Below are positions 50,096 to 61,434 of a DNA stretch of 64,000 nucleotides, piece after piece. A program made the translations under genes and the position numbers. Origin of the DNA: Mycobacterium alsense (GTDB lineage: Bacteria > Actinomycetota > Actinomycetes > Mycobacteriales > Mycobacteriaceae); assembly GCF_002086635.1 (NCBI RefSeq), contig NZ_MVHD01000027.1, positions 1 through 64,000 of the forward strand. Direction: 5' to 3'. The number at the start of each line of letters is the position of its first letter. The stretch's first letter is position 1. Under the pieces are notes generated by a model that worked only from the letters and a program-made list of their open reading frames with translations, was not told the DNA's origin and made no database searches.

Positions 50096-51364
50096 GTGAA
50101 ATCGATCGACGACCTGGCCGCGGACCTCAACTTCACCACCGCCAAGACCGGCGAGCAGCGGACGGTGACGTTCCTGCCGGATCCGCCGCGCGCGAAGCGG
50201 CGCTACACCGTGATCTCGGCGGACGACCACATCGTCGAGCCGCCGGACACCTTCGCCGGGCGCGTGCCCCGAAGGTTCGCCGACCGCGCGCCCAGGGTCG
50301 TGGAGACCGGCGACGGGGGACAGACGTGGGTCTACGACGGCCGGGAACTGCCCAATGTCGGATTCAACGCCGTCGTCGGCCGGCCGGTGGCGGAGTATGG
50401 CTTCGAACCGGTCCGCTTCGACGAGATGCGCAGGGGCGCCTGGGATATCCACGCCCGCATCGAGGACATGGATCTGAACGGCATCTACGCCTCGCTGAAT
50501 TTCCCCTCGTTTCTGCCGGGGTTCGCCGGCCAGCGGCTGCAGCAGGTCACCACGGATCGCGAGCTGGCGCTGGCGTCGGTGCGCGCGTGGAACGACTGGC
50601 ACCTCGAGGTCTGGGCGGGGTCGTATCCGCAGCGGATCATCCCGTGTCAGCTGCCGTGGCTGCTGGACCCCGAACTGGGCGCCACGATGATCTACGAGAA
50701 CGCCGCGCGCGGGTTTCACGCCGTGACCTTCAGCGAGAACCCGGCGATGCTGGGATTGCCGAGCATCCACTCCGGCCACTGGGATCCGATGATGGCGGCC
50801 TGCGCCGAGACCGGCACGGTGGTGAACCTGCACATCGGATCCTCGGGTTCCGCGCCGTCGACCACCGACGACGCGCCACCCGACGTCCAGGGCGTGCTGT
50901 TCTTCGCCTATGCCATCTCGGCGGCTGTCGACTGGCTGTACTCCGGGCTGCCCAGCCGGTTCCCCGAGCTCAAGATCTGCCTGTCCGAGGGCGGAATCGG
51001 CTGGGTCGCGGGCCTGCTGGATCGCCTCGACCACATGCTCAGCTACCACGCGATGTACGGCACGTGGCAGGCCATGAACGAAAGCCTGACTCCCGCGGAG
51101 GTTTTCACCCGGAATTTCCGGTTCTGCGCCGTGGAGGACAAGTCGTCATTCGTGCAGCGCGACCGGATCGGGGTGGACAACATCATGCTGGAGGCCGACT
51201 ACCCGCACTGCGACTCCACCTGGCCGCACACCCAGGACACCATCCACGAACAGATCGGCGATCTGCCGCCGGACGTGATCCGAAAGTTCAGCTGGGAGAA
51301 CGCCTCCCGCCTGTACCGGCACCCGGTGCCGGTCGAGATCCAGCGCGACCCCGAGGCCTTCTGA
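50096..51364 (+). CDS. Amidohydrolase-2 family metal enzyme
   Basis: This 422-residue TIM-barrel metalloenzyme has the N-terminal metal motif SADDHIVEPP (Asp-x-His), a second His in NLHIGSSG and the C-terminal Asp in LEADYPHCDSTWP. The family (ACMSD and gamma-resorcylate decarboxylase relatives) mostly catalyses non-oxidative decarboxylation or hydrolysis. The GTG 50096 start follows GAGGAGG. It ends one base before the stop of the convergent methyltransferase. Its steroid-island analogues are often called amidohydrolases with unknown substrate. Confidence 0.84.
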   Translation: MKSIDDLAADLNFTTAKTGEQRTVTFLPDPPRAKRRYTVISADDHIVEPPDTFAGRVPRRFADRAPRVVETGDGGQTWVYDGRELPNVGFNAVVGRPVAEYGFEPVRFDEMRRGAWDIHARIEDMDLNGIYASLNFPSFLPGFAGQRLQQVTTDRELALASVRAWNDWHLEVWAGSYPQRIIPCQLPWLLDPELGATMIYENAARGFHAVTFSENPAMLGLPSIHSGHWDPMMAACAETGTVVNLHIGSSGSAPSTTDDAPPDVQGVLFFAYAISAAVDWLYSGLPSRFPELKICLSEGGIGWVAGLLDRLDHMLSYHAMYGTWQAMNESLTPAEVFTRNFRFCAVEDKSSFVQRDRIGVDNIMLEADYPHCDSTWPHTQDTIHEQIGDLPPDVIRKFSWENASRLYRHPVPVEIQRDPEAF

Positions 51365-52186
51365 TCAGAACGCGAACCGGTTGAGCATGTCGAAATTCCG
51401 CATCGGGGTGGCGTTGATCATCCGCCACACCAGCCGCACCGGCGCCGAGGGGACGCGTTCGTAGAGCGCTATCACCGGAGTCTGCTCGCGGAAGCCTAGC
51501 CGCGGGTTCCATTGCTCGAGGTCGCGGACGTCATCGATGCCCCACTTGGTGATCCCGTTGGTGAGCACCTTGGACAGACGCGGGCCCATCGGGGACGTCG
51601 TGTCGAACAGCAATTCGCCGTCGCCGAACCGGTCGGTGAGGCGCCGCAGCAGCGCTCGCACGTCGGGTTCGGCGAGGTACATCAGCAGCCCCTCCGCGAC
51701 CACCAGCGTCGGGCGACCGGTGGGTATCACGTGCAGCCACGCCTCATCGGTCACCGACGAGCCGATCATCCGGTAGCCGTCGCCGTCGTCATACAGCTTG
51801 CGCCGCAACGCGATCACGTTCGGCTGATCGACGTCGAACCATTGCACGGTTTCGGGCGGGTGCAGCCGGAACGCCCGGGTGTCCATGCCGCACCCGAGAT
51901 GCAGCACGACGGCGTTCGGATGGCGGCGCAGGAAGTCGGCACTCCACTCGTCGAGCCGGCTGGCGCGCACGCTGACCAGGTACTGGTTGGATCCCGGTCT
52001 CGAGGCGCGGCGCATGCGGGCCCAGTCGTACCCGATGCGGTCCACCGCCTCGGCGGCCGCCGTATCACCCAGAATCGGGGCCGGCGAACGGCTTTCGTAT
52101 GCCCGCAGGTACAGCGTGCACAGGTTCGTCCACTCCACCGAGCCCCACGGCACGTCCGTGAAGTCGACCTTGTCCGTCGCCGTCAT
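51365..52186 (-). CDS. Class I SAM methyltransferase (LCM/PPM family)
   Basis: This 273-residue protein has the family motif VVLHLGCGMDTRAFR for S-adenosylmethionine, then WFDVDQPNVIALRR and AEGLLMYL. These are the marks of the leucine-carboxyl/O-methyltransferase-type proteins common in mycobacteria. ATG 52186 has GGAAGAGA upstream. It overlaps the GbsR-type regulator by four bases, so its expression is controlled by that regulator. The acceptor is unknown, probably a carboxylate or hydroxyl on a small molecule. Confidence 0.84.
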   Translation of the reverse strand: MTATDKVDFTDVPWGSVEWTNLCTLYLRAYESRSPAPILGDTAAAEAVDRIGYDWARMRRASRPGSNQYLVSVRASRLDEWSADFLRRHPNAVVLHLGCGMDTRAFRLHPPETVQWFDVDQPNVIALRRKLYDDGDGYRMIGSSVTDEAWLHVIPTGRPTLVVAEGLLMYLAEPDVRALLRRLTDRFGDGELLFDTTSPMGPRLSKVLTNGITKWGIDDVRDLEQWNPRLGFREQTPVIALYERVPSAPVRLVWRMINATPMRNFDMLNRFAF

Positions 52187-52653
52187 GGCCGTCTCTTCCC
52201 CTCCCGATATTCGGTCCACATCCGCATGAGCTGGTCCCGATAGGCCTGGGTGCAGAACTCGCAGAAATCACGGAAGTCCTCGACGCGCCGCCGCTGCTCG
52301 GCGCGGTCCTCACCGAGCACGGACAGAGCGAACTCGGCGGGCTCGATGCCCAGGCGCATCAGCGACAGCTGCGTTTCCAGAACGCTGGTGAACCCGCCCG
52401 CCGTGACCCGGTACAGGTGTTGACGGTTGGGGCTGGGCAACCGCTCGACCATGCCGCCTTCCAGCAGCTGCCGGGCGACGGTGCTGATCGAGGCCTTGCT
52501 CACCGAGAGCGCCTCGGCCAGCTCGGTCAACGACTGCTGCGGCGGGTCGCAGATCAGCAGCCACCCGTAGATCCGGCCCATGGTGCGGGTGGCGCCGAGG
52601 AGCTCGAAGAACAGCCCGAGCCGGTCGACGAATTCGGCCTCTTCCGGTGACAT
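52183..52653 (-). CDS. GbsR/MarR-type transcriptional regulator
   Basis: This protein of about 156 residues carries a winged helix: LTELAEALSVSKASISTVARQLLEGGMVERL with wing NRQHLYRVT, as in GbsR/MarR proteins that sense small osmolyte or aromatic ligands. ATG 52653 is chosen because the upstream TTG (52680) lies inside the 17-bp inverted repeat that is its likely operator, and GTGAGGAAG precedes the ATG. It controls the methyltransferase downstream, and possibly the gene at 52751 upstream. Confidence 0.85.
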   Translation of the reverse strand: MSPEEAEFVDRLGLFFELLGATRTMGRIYGWLLICDPPQQSLTELAEALSVSKASISTVARQLLEGGMVERLPSPNRQHLYRVTAGGFTSVLETQLSLMRLGIEPAEFALSVLGEDRAEQRRRVEDFRDFCEFCTQAYRDQLMRMWTEYREGKRRP

Positions 52654-52665
52654 CTTCCTCACTCT

Positions 52666-52682
52666 GTTTGTTAAGTACAAAC
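52666..52682. promoter_or_regulatory. Inverted-repeat operator of the GbsR/MarR unit
   Basis: GTTTGT-TAAGT-ACAAAC has 6-base arms and a 5-base spacer, AT-rich in GC-rich surroundings, 13 bases upstream of the regulator start. A partial third half-site GTTTAG lies beside it on the minus strand. Autoregulation is likely. Confidence 0.72.
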
Positions 52683-52747
52683 TAAACGTAATCTACGACG
52701 CTGGTCAAGCCCGACCCGCAGCGGACCCGAGGCGGGCGGGTCGGTAG

Positions 52748-55494
<2,747 letters not shown>

Positions 55495-55495
<1 letters not shown>

Positions 55496-56718
55496 TGACC
55501 CAGACAACCACCTGCGCGGTGATCGGCGGCGGCCCGGCCGGGATGGTCCTCGGGCTGCTCCTGGCGCGCGCGGGCGTGCAGGTCACCCTGCTGGAGAAGC
55601 ACGGTGACTTCCTGCGCGACTTCCGCGGCGACACGGTGCACCCGACCACGATGCGCCTGCTCGACGAGCTGGGCCTGTGGGAACGCTTCGCGGAGTTGCC
55701 GTACACCGAGGTCAGCAACGCCAGATTCGAGTCGAACGGCCGCTCGGTGACCTATGTCGACTTCGGCCGGCTCGGGTCTTTCGGCCAGCCCCACCCGTTC
55801 GTCGCGATGGTGCCGCAGTGGGACCTGCTGAACCTGCTCGCCGACGTGGCCCAATCCGAGCCGAGCTTCACGCTGCGCATGAGGACCGAGGCCACCGGGT
55901 TTCTCCGGGAGGGCGGCCGCGTCACCGGGGTGCGGTACGAGGGGCCCGACGGGCCCGGAGAACTGCGTGCGGAGCTGACCGTGGCGTGCGACGGCAGGTG
56001 GTCGATCGCGCGGCGCGAGGCCGGGCTGAAGACCCGCGAATTCCCGGTCAATTTCGACGTGTGGTGGTTCCGGCTACCGCGCGACGGGGCGGCGAAATTC
56101 TCTTTCCTGCCGCGGGTCGGTCCCGGCAAGGCGCTCGGGGTGATTCCGCGGGAGGGCTACGACCAGATCGCGTACCTGGGCGCCAAGGGGACCGACGCCG
56201 AATTGCGGGCGCGGGGCATCGAAGCGTTCCGCCGTGACGTGAGCTCGCTGCTGCCGGAGTCGGGCGAGGCGGTGGCGACGCTGACGTCCATGGACGACGT
56301 CAAGCACCTCGACGTCCGGGTGGATCGGCTGCACCGCTGGCACACCGACGGGCTGCTCTGCATCGGCGATGCCGCGCACGCGATGTCGCCGCTCGGCGGC
56401 GTCGGCATCAACCTGGCCGTCCAGGACGCCGTCGCGGCCGCGACCATATTGGCGAAACCCCTGCGGCGACACCGGGTTACGAATCGCGAGCTGGCGGCCG
56501 TGCGCCGGCGCCGCCTGTTCCCGACCGTGGTGACCCAGGCGGTGCAACGGGTATTGCAGCGACGGCTTCTGGGCCCGCTGCTGCGCGGCGCCGACCCGAC
56601 CCCGCCCGCGGTGCTGTTCGGCCTGGTGGAGCGGCTGCCGTGGCTGTCGGTGCTGCCCGCGTACTTCATCGGCGTCGGCGTCCGGCCCGAGCACGCGCCG
56701 GCGTTCGCCCGGCGCTGA
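55495..56718 (+). CDS. FAD-dependent aromatic-ring monooxygenase (Rv1751-like)
   Basis: This 407-residue flavoprotein of the PHBH fold has GGGPAGMVLGLLLARAG, the DG motif in VACDGRWSIAR, and GDAAHAMSPLGGVGINLAVQDA. It resembles M. tuberculosis Rv1751 in length and motifs. These enzymes hydroxylate phenolic or related rings with NAD(P)H. ATG 55495 overlaps the sulfatase stop by one base, so phenol released by the sulfatase may be the substrate. All FAD residues are intact. Confidence 0.87.
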
Positions 56719-56782
56719 CGGCCCTGCCGCGGCCCGGGGTTTTCAAGGCGCCTTGGCGTGCTCGGGTGCTAGCGTCGACGCC

Positions 56783-57781
56783 GTGTCTGGACGTGCGAAC
56801 GCGGTTCGCATCGGAATCCTGGGTGCCGCACGGATCGCGCCGTTGGCACTCGTCAACCCCGCCAAGGGACACGCCCAGGTCGAGGTGGCCGCGGTCGCGG
56901 CGCGGGACCCGTCACGTGGGCGGGCCTTCGCCGCCGAGCACGGCATCCCGCGGGTGCACGACAGCTACGACGCGCTGATCGCCGACCCCGACGTCGACGC
57001 GGTGTACATCCCCCTGCCCAACGGCCTGCACGGCCGGTGGACCCGGGCCGCGCTGGCCGCGGGCAAGCACGTCCTGTGCGAAAAACCGTTTACCGCCAAC
57101 GCCGACGAGGCTCGGGAGGTCGCGGGGATCGCGGCGAAGTCGGATCGGGTGGTGATGGAGGCCTTTCACTATCGCTACCATCCGCTGACCCGGCGCGCCG
57201 AGGAAATCATCGCCTCGGGCGAACTCGGCAGGCTCACCCGGGTCGAGGCCGCCATGTGTTTCCCGCTGCCGAAGTTCTCCGACATCCGCTACGACTTTTC
57301 GCTCGCCGGCGGCGCGACGATGGACGCGGGGTGCTATGCGGTGCACATGGTCCGCACGTTCGGCGGGTCGACCCCGGAAGTCGTTCGGGCAGAGGCGAAG
57401 TTGCGCGACCCGCGGATCGACCGGGCCATGGCGGCCGAAGTGAGGTTCGCCGGCGGTCACACCGGCCTGATCCGCTGCTCGATGTGGTCGTCGCAGCTGC
57501 TGAAGATCAGCGCCCGCGTGGTCGGCGAAGACGGTGAGCTCCGGGTTTTCAACCCGGTGCTGCCCAGCCTCTACCATCGGCTCTCGGTCCGCTCAGCCTC
57601 CGACAAGCGTGTCGAGCGGTTCTCGCGGCGCCCCTCGTACGCCTATCAGCTCGACGCCTTCGCGGCCGCCGTGCTGCAGGGCGAGCCGGTGCGGACCGAC
57701 CCCGCCGACGCGATCGAGACCATGACCGTCATCGACGCGATCTATCGGGCCGCGGGCCTGCCGCTGCGTAGCCCGTGCTGA
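56783..57781 (+). CDS. Gfo/Idh/MocA-family oxidoreductase
   Basis: The 332-residue protein has the NAD(P) motif IGILGAARIAPLA and the catalytic Lys in CEKPFTANADEA, followed by the usual alpha/beta domain with GCYAVHMVRTFGG. These enzymes oxidise sugars, inositols or other polyols. The start is GTG 56783, chosen because it begins just before the Rossmann motif. It follows the monooxygenase gene by 64 bases and nearly meets the convergent isomerase gene (four bases between stops). Confidence 0.86.
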   Translation: MSGRANAVRIGILGAARIAPLALVNPAKGHAQVEVAAVAARDPSRGRAFAAEHGIPRVHDSYDALIADPDVDAVYIPLPNGLHGRWTRAALAAGKHVLCEKPFTANADEAREVAGIAAKSDRVVMEAFHYRYHPLTRRAEEIIASGELGRLTRVEAAMCFPLPKFSDIRYDFSLAGGATMDAGCYAVHMVRTFGGSTPEVVRAEAKLRDPRIDRAMAAEVRFAGGHTGLIRCSMWSSQLLKISARVVGEDGELRVFNPVLPSLYHRLSVRSASDKRVERFSRRPSYAYQLDAFAAAVLQGEPVRTDPADAIETMTVIDAIYRAAGLPLRSPC

Positions 57782-57785
57782 GCTG

Positions 57786-58631
57786 CTAACCCGTTGGGCC
57801 GGCGCATATTTCGGAGAGCAGGCGGCGCGCCGCCGCCACGCACGGGCGCAGGCGGTCGATGGGGCTGACGCCGGCCAGTGCCAGCGAGCGCCGCGGCACT
57901 TCGATTTCGATCACGACGTCGCGTGGCAGCGCGGACAGGATGTCACGCAGCGGCAATTCGCCCTCACCGGGAACCATGCGCTCGAACATGGCTTCCTCCA
58001 TGTATCCCATGTGCTGCATGTGCTTGTCGCCGCGCGGGCGCAGCGTCGTGTCGTTGAGTTGGGCGTACCCGATGCGGTCATCGTCGACGGCCGCGACATC
58101 GGCGGCGCCGGAACCGGAACGCGCCAGGTGCATGGTGTCGATCAACACGCCGAACTCGCGGCGCGCGACATGTCGCACGGCCTGAAGCGCGGTGGGCAGG
58201 TCGCACACGGTCAGACCCGGCACGGGTTCCACGACGGTCTGAATGCCGCGCCGGGCGGCCAGGTCGGTCAGGATCGCGAACTGGTCGAAGCTGCGGGCGA
58301 GATCGGGGTCGAGGCTGACGACGTTGATCCGGGGCACGGCGAGTTCGGCCAGCGCGTCGAGGTCGCCGGCGAACGCGTGCGCCTCGGCGCCGGGCGTGAT
58401 CAGGAACCCGTCGCCGAGCGAGATCGCCACGCCGCGCTCGTCCATCGCGGCCAGCACGTCCCGCCTGAGTTTCGGGTCCGCCAGCGAGTAGGGCGGATAG
58501 TCGAGCGCGACCAACGGCGCGCCGCGCACGACGGCCGACATGTACCTGCAGCCCAGGTCCGCGGTGAGGTTGACGAATTCGATTGGCGGAAGCCCGAATC
58601 CGCAAAGAAAACCGATACCCAGCCGGTCCAT
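57786..58631 (-). CDS. TIM-barrel sugar phosphate isomerase/epimerase-like protein
   Basis: This 281-residue AP-endonuclease-2-fold protein has GIQTVVEPVPG, LIDTMHLARSG, GYAQLND and VVIEIEVP, where the Glu, His and Asp bind a divalent metal in xylose-isomerase-like barrels. Relatives include inosose dehydratases, which pair well with the Gfo/Idh protein beside it. ATG 58631 is followed by a typical first strand. Substrate is unknown. Confidence 0.82.
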   Translation of the reverse strand: MDRLGIGFLCGFGLPPIEFVNLTADLGCRYMSAVVRGAPLVALDYPPYSLADPKLRRDVLAAMDERGVAISLGDGFLITPGAEAHAFAGDLDALAELAVPRINVVSLDPDLARSFDQFAILTDLAARRGIQTVVEPVPGLTVCDLPTALQAVRHVARREFGVLIDTMHLARSGSGAADVAAVDDDRIGYAQLNDTTLRPRGDKHMQHMGYMEEAMFERMVPGEGELPLRDILSALPRDVVIEIEVPRRSLALAGVSPIDRLRPCVAAARRLLSEICAGPTG

Positions 58632-58632
58632 G

Positions 58633-59259
58633 TTATGCGGGGCGGCCCGCCAATTGGGCCAATTGTCCGGCGGCCTGGGCTGATTGGGTGGTGAGCGCGA
58701 TCTTTCCGGAGGTGACCTGTTCCTCGATGGTCGGCGCCTCCAGGACGAGTTCGTCGCGGACGAACGCGACGTGGTCGTGCAGGTGTGCGGCGGTGAATGT
58801 CGCCCAGGCCGCGGCGGACGGCGGATCCAGCGTCAGGCTCACCTGGTAGAAGCCCGACGTCAGCGAGGTGGGCGGGTCCACGTGCGTCAGCCCCAGCCGC
58901 ATCGACACGGGTCCCAGCGTGTAGACGGTGGTCCGGGCGAGGTCGCAGGTGACCAGGTTGTCGGCCGGCGCGACGGGCGCCGCCGGATTCGTGGCCGGAC
59001 ACTTGTCGGGCGTGCTGGGCTGCGACTTCCGCACCGGCCGAATCGGCAACGGCGCAATGGCCACCGCGGGCGCCGGCGGCCGTGTCGTCGTCGGGGCGGC
59101 TTTGGTGTTGGGGGTGGTGTTGGTGTTGGTGGTGGTGGTGACGGTGGTGGTGACGGTGGTGGCGGTCGACGCGGTGGCGGGGGCCGGGTGCCGCGTCGAG
59201 TGACAACCACACGCGAGGGCGCCGATCAGCAGGATGCTCGCGAGCCCGCGGGTGCTCAT
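58633..59259 (-). CDS. Putative lipoprotein with Thr-rich linker and SecD-head-like domain
   Basis: ATG 59259 begins a signal sequence (MSTRGLASILLIGALACGC), although the lipobox is imperfect, and the Cys just after the hydrophobic core could be lipidated. A Thr/Asn-rich linker of about 25 residues follows, encoded by repeated GGT/TTG triplets. The C-terminal part (YQVSLTLDPPSAAAWATFTAAH, FVRDELVLEAPTIEEQ) resembles the P1-head fold of SecD, without any membrane segments. So it is a free extracytoplasmic domain of unknown partner. It starts 1 base after the isomerase stop and is upstream of it in the same direction. Confidence 0.75.
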   Translation of the reverse strand: MSTRGLASILLIGALACGCHSTRHPAPATASTATTVTTTVTTTTNTNTTPNTKAAPTTTRPPAPAVAIAPLPIRPVRKSQPSTPDKCPATNPAAPVAPADNLVTCDLARTTVYTLGPVSMRLGLTHVDPPTSLTSGFYQVSLTLDPPSAAAWATFTAAHLHDHVAFVRDELVLEAPTIEEQVTSGKIALTTQSAQAAGQLAQLAGRPA

Positions 59260-59309
59260 CGCATCATTCCAGCACAGTTCAACCTGCACGGTTCCGGACC
59301 GCTTTACGG

Positions 59310-59332
59310 ACACTACGAATATAGAGTAGTGT
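59310..59332. promoter_or_regulatory. TetR operator, copy 1 (CTACGnnnATAGAGT)
   Basis: ACACTAC-GAATATAGA-GTAGTGT has perfect 7-base arms and overlaps TATAGA, a likely -10 element of the tetR gene at 59349. It contains CTACGAATATAGAGT (59313-59327), which recurs as CTACGTCAATAGAGT at the P450 promoter. The divergent lipoprotein gene starts 51 bases to the left. Confidence 0.75.
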
Positions 59333-59348
59333 TCGTCGCGGACAACGG

Positions 59349-60011
59349 ATGGACAAACGACGAAAGCCCAACCCCACGGAACGCCGCCGCGACCTCTGCG
59401 ACGCGGCGATCCACCTCTTGGCCCACGACGGTGCGAAGGGTTTGAGCCATCTGAAAGTCGACCGCCGGGCCGGGGTCCCGGACGGCACGACCTCCTTCTA
59501 CTTCCGGACGCGTTCGGCGCTGCTGCGCGCCGTGGCCGAGCGGCTTGCCGAACTGGACCTGGCGAGCTTGCAGTCGGTCGCGGACGGCTCCGGCGGGCGC
59601 CGCCGTTCAGCCCGCCGCCCTTCGCCGTCGCGGTTGTCGCAGGTGGTGATCCAGGCCGGCAGCGAGCCGCAGCTGTCGCGGACCAAAGCCCGCTACGAGC
59701 TGACGATGCAGGCCACCCGCGACGCGGAGCTGGCCGCGATCCTGCAGCAGGCCACCGACGGATTCACCAAGCTGCATCGCGAGATCCTGGTGCAGCTGAT
59801 GCCCCACGGGGCGGACCTGGACCCGGCCGTGGTCGAGGACCTGAGCAACATCACGCTCACCTTCATCAACGGGCTGCTGCTGCGCTTCGCCCACGGCGAC
59901 CGCATCATCGACAGCCCCGCCCAGCTCGATGCGATCCTGGCGGCCATCGCCACCGGCGTCCTGAAGACGTCGGGCAAGGGGCGGCTGACCCAGGCGGCCC
60001 GATCCGGGTGA
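59349..60011 (+). CDS. TetR-family regulator
   Basis: This 220-residue regulator has the helix-turn-helix GAKGLSHLKVDRRAGVPDGTTSFYFRTRSALL, where DGTTSFYF is the recognition helix, and a helical C-terminus. The gene is preceded by a palindromic site overlapping its own -10 and followed at 60070 by a second site with the same core, so it very likely controls itself and the P450 operon. There is no close homologue that I can name; ligand is unknown. Confidence 0.88.
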   Translation: MDKRRKPNPTERRRDLCDAAIHLLAHDGAKGLSHLKVDRRAGVPDGTTSFYFRTRSALLRAVAERLAELDLASLQSVADGSGGRRRSARRPSPSRLSQVVIQAGSEPQLSRTKARYELTMQATRDAELAAILQQATDGFTKLHREILVQLMPHGADLDPAVVEDLSNITLTFINGLLLRFAHGDRIIDSPAQLDAILAAIATGVLKTSGKGRLTQAARSG

Positions 60012-60060
60012 ACGCGCGCGTCAGGTTCGGCGGCGCGGGGCCTTGCCAGGGCACCCGCCG

Positions 60061-60084
60061 TATGATTCTCTACGTCAATAGAGT
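60061..60084 (+). promoter_or_regulatory. P450 promoter with TetR operator, copy 2
   Basis: TATGAT (60061-60066) is a good -10 hexamer. Directly after it CTCTA-CGTCAA-TAGAG (60068-60083) is an inverted repeat holding CTACGTCAATAGAGT, the motif of the tetR promoter. A repressor here would block transcription of the operon. The remaining 120 bases before the P450 start form a leader with no other feature seen. Confidence 0.68.
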
Positions 60085-60204
60085 GAGCAGGCGTTGTCGG
60101 CTTGGCCCGGAAAAGGCGTCAAGCGGTGTGTACAAGTCGCTCGCGGCAGCGATATCGGCGATCTGGGAGGCACACCCGGAAATGGCGGCGGTAGGAGGGA
60201 TTTC

Positions 60205-61434
60205 GTGACGGCGAGCACCGACAGCGATGTTCATTTCGACCCCTCCTTCGACCCCTACTTCGACCCCTACGATGTCGAGCTCATCGCCGACCCGTATCCG
60301 ATGTTCGCCCGCCTGCGCGACGAGGTGCCGCTCTACTACAACACCGAATACGACTTCTTCGCGTTGAGCCGGTACGCCGACGTCACCAAGGCGCTCGTCG
60401 ACCACACCACGTTTAGCTCCGCTCGCGGCGCGATCCTCGAGCTGATCAAGGCCAACCTCGAAATCCCGCCCGGGATGCTGATCTTCGAGGCCCCGCCGAT
60501 CCACGACGTGCACCGCAAGCTGTTGTCGCGCATGTTCACCCCCCGCAGGATCGGGGCGCTCGAGCCGATGGTGCGCCAGTTATGCGCCCAGGCCCTGGAC
60601 CCGCTGGTGGGCTCGGGCCGATTCGACTTCGTCACCGATCTGGGCGCGCAGATGCCGATGAAGGTCATCAGCATGCTGCTCGGCATCCCCGAGGACGACC
60701 AGGAGTACATCCGCGACCGCGGCAACGCCCAACTGCGCACCGAAGCCGGCAAGCCCATGAAAGCCGCCGAACGCGGCCTGTCGGTCGGCGAGCAGTTCGA
60801 GGCCTACATCGACTGGCGCGCCGAGCATCCGTCCGACGACATCATGACCGACCTGCTCAACGTCGAGTTCGTCGACGAGACCGGCGCGACCCGGCGGCTG
60901 ACCCGCGAGGAAATACTCGTCTACCTCAACGTGGTGGCCGGGGCGGGCAACGAAACCACCACACGCCTGATCGGTTGGGCCGGAAAGGTTCTCGCGGAGC
61001 ATCCCGATCAGCGGCGCAGCCTCGCGGAGAACCCGCAGCTCATCCCGCAGGCCATCGAGGAGCTGTTGCGCTACGAGCCGCCGGCCCCGCACGTGTCCCG
61101 GTATGTGACCCGCGACGTCACCTTCTACGACCGGACGGTGCCCGAGGGCAGCGTCATGATCGCCCTCCTCGGCGCGGCGTGCCGCGACGAGCGTCAGTTC
61201 GGCTCCGACGCGGACACATTCAACATCCACCGCGCCGCCCGCCCCCACCTCGCCTTCAGCGTGGGCACGCACTTTTGCCTGGGCTCCGCGCTGGCCCGCC
61301 TGGAAGGCCGCATCGCCCTGGAGGAGATCTTGAAGCGATTCCCCGAGTGGGAGGTCGATTTGACCAACGCCCGGCTCAGTCCGACGTCGACGGTGCGCGG
61401 CTGGGAGTCCATGCCGGCCCTGGTGGCGTCGTGA
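60205..61434 (+). CDS. Cytochrome P450
   Basis: This 409-residue bacterial P450 has the I-helix AGAGNETTT (245-253), the ExxR pair Glu286/Arg289 in EELLRYEPP, and the heme-binding loop FSVGTHFCLGSA with Cys358. The usual Thr of the I helix is present (NETTT). GTG 60205 has GTAGGAGGG at ideal distance. The N-terminus contains three FDP repeats of unknown meaning. Electron partners are not encoded here. It is first in an operon with a mycofactocin-type SDR, crotonase and CaiB protein, suggesting hydroxylation then alcohol oxidation then CoA metabolism. Confidence 0.92.
   Translation: MTASTDSDVHFDPSFDPYFDPYDVELIADPYPMFARLRDEVPLYYNTEYDFFALSRYADVTKALVDHTTFSSARGAILELIKANLEIPPGMLIFEAPPIHDVHRKLLSRMFTPRRIGALEPMVRQLCAQALDPLVGSGRFDFVTDLGAQMPMKVISMLLGIPEDDQEYIRDRGNAQLRTEAGKPMKAAERGLSVGEQFEAYIDWRAEHPSDDIMTDLLNVEFVDETGATRRLTREEILVYLNVVAGAGNETTTRLIGWAGKVLAEHPDQRRSLAENPQLIPQAIEELLRYEPPAPHVSRYVTRDVTFYDRTVPEGSVMIALLGAACRDERQFGSDADTFNIHRAARPHLAFSVGTHFCLGSALARLEGRIALEEILKRFPEWEVDLTNARLSPTSTVRGWESMPALVAS

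Noticed and set aside
60094..60204. N-terminal extension of the P450
   Set aside because: The frame is open upstream to 60094, but GTG 60205 has an ideal ribosome site and the upstream codons give a low-complexity Gly/Arg sequence not expected in a P450.
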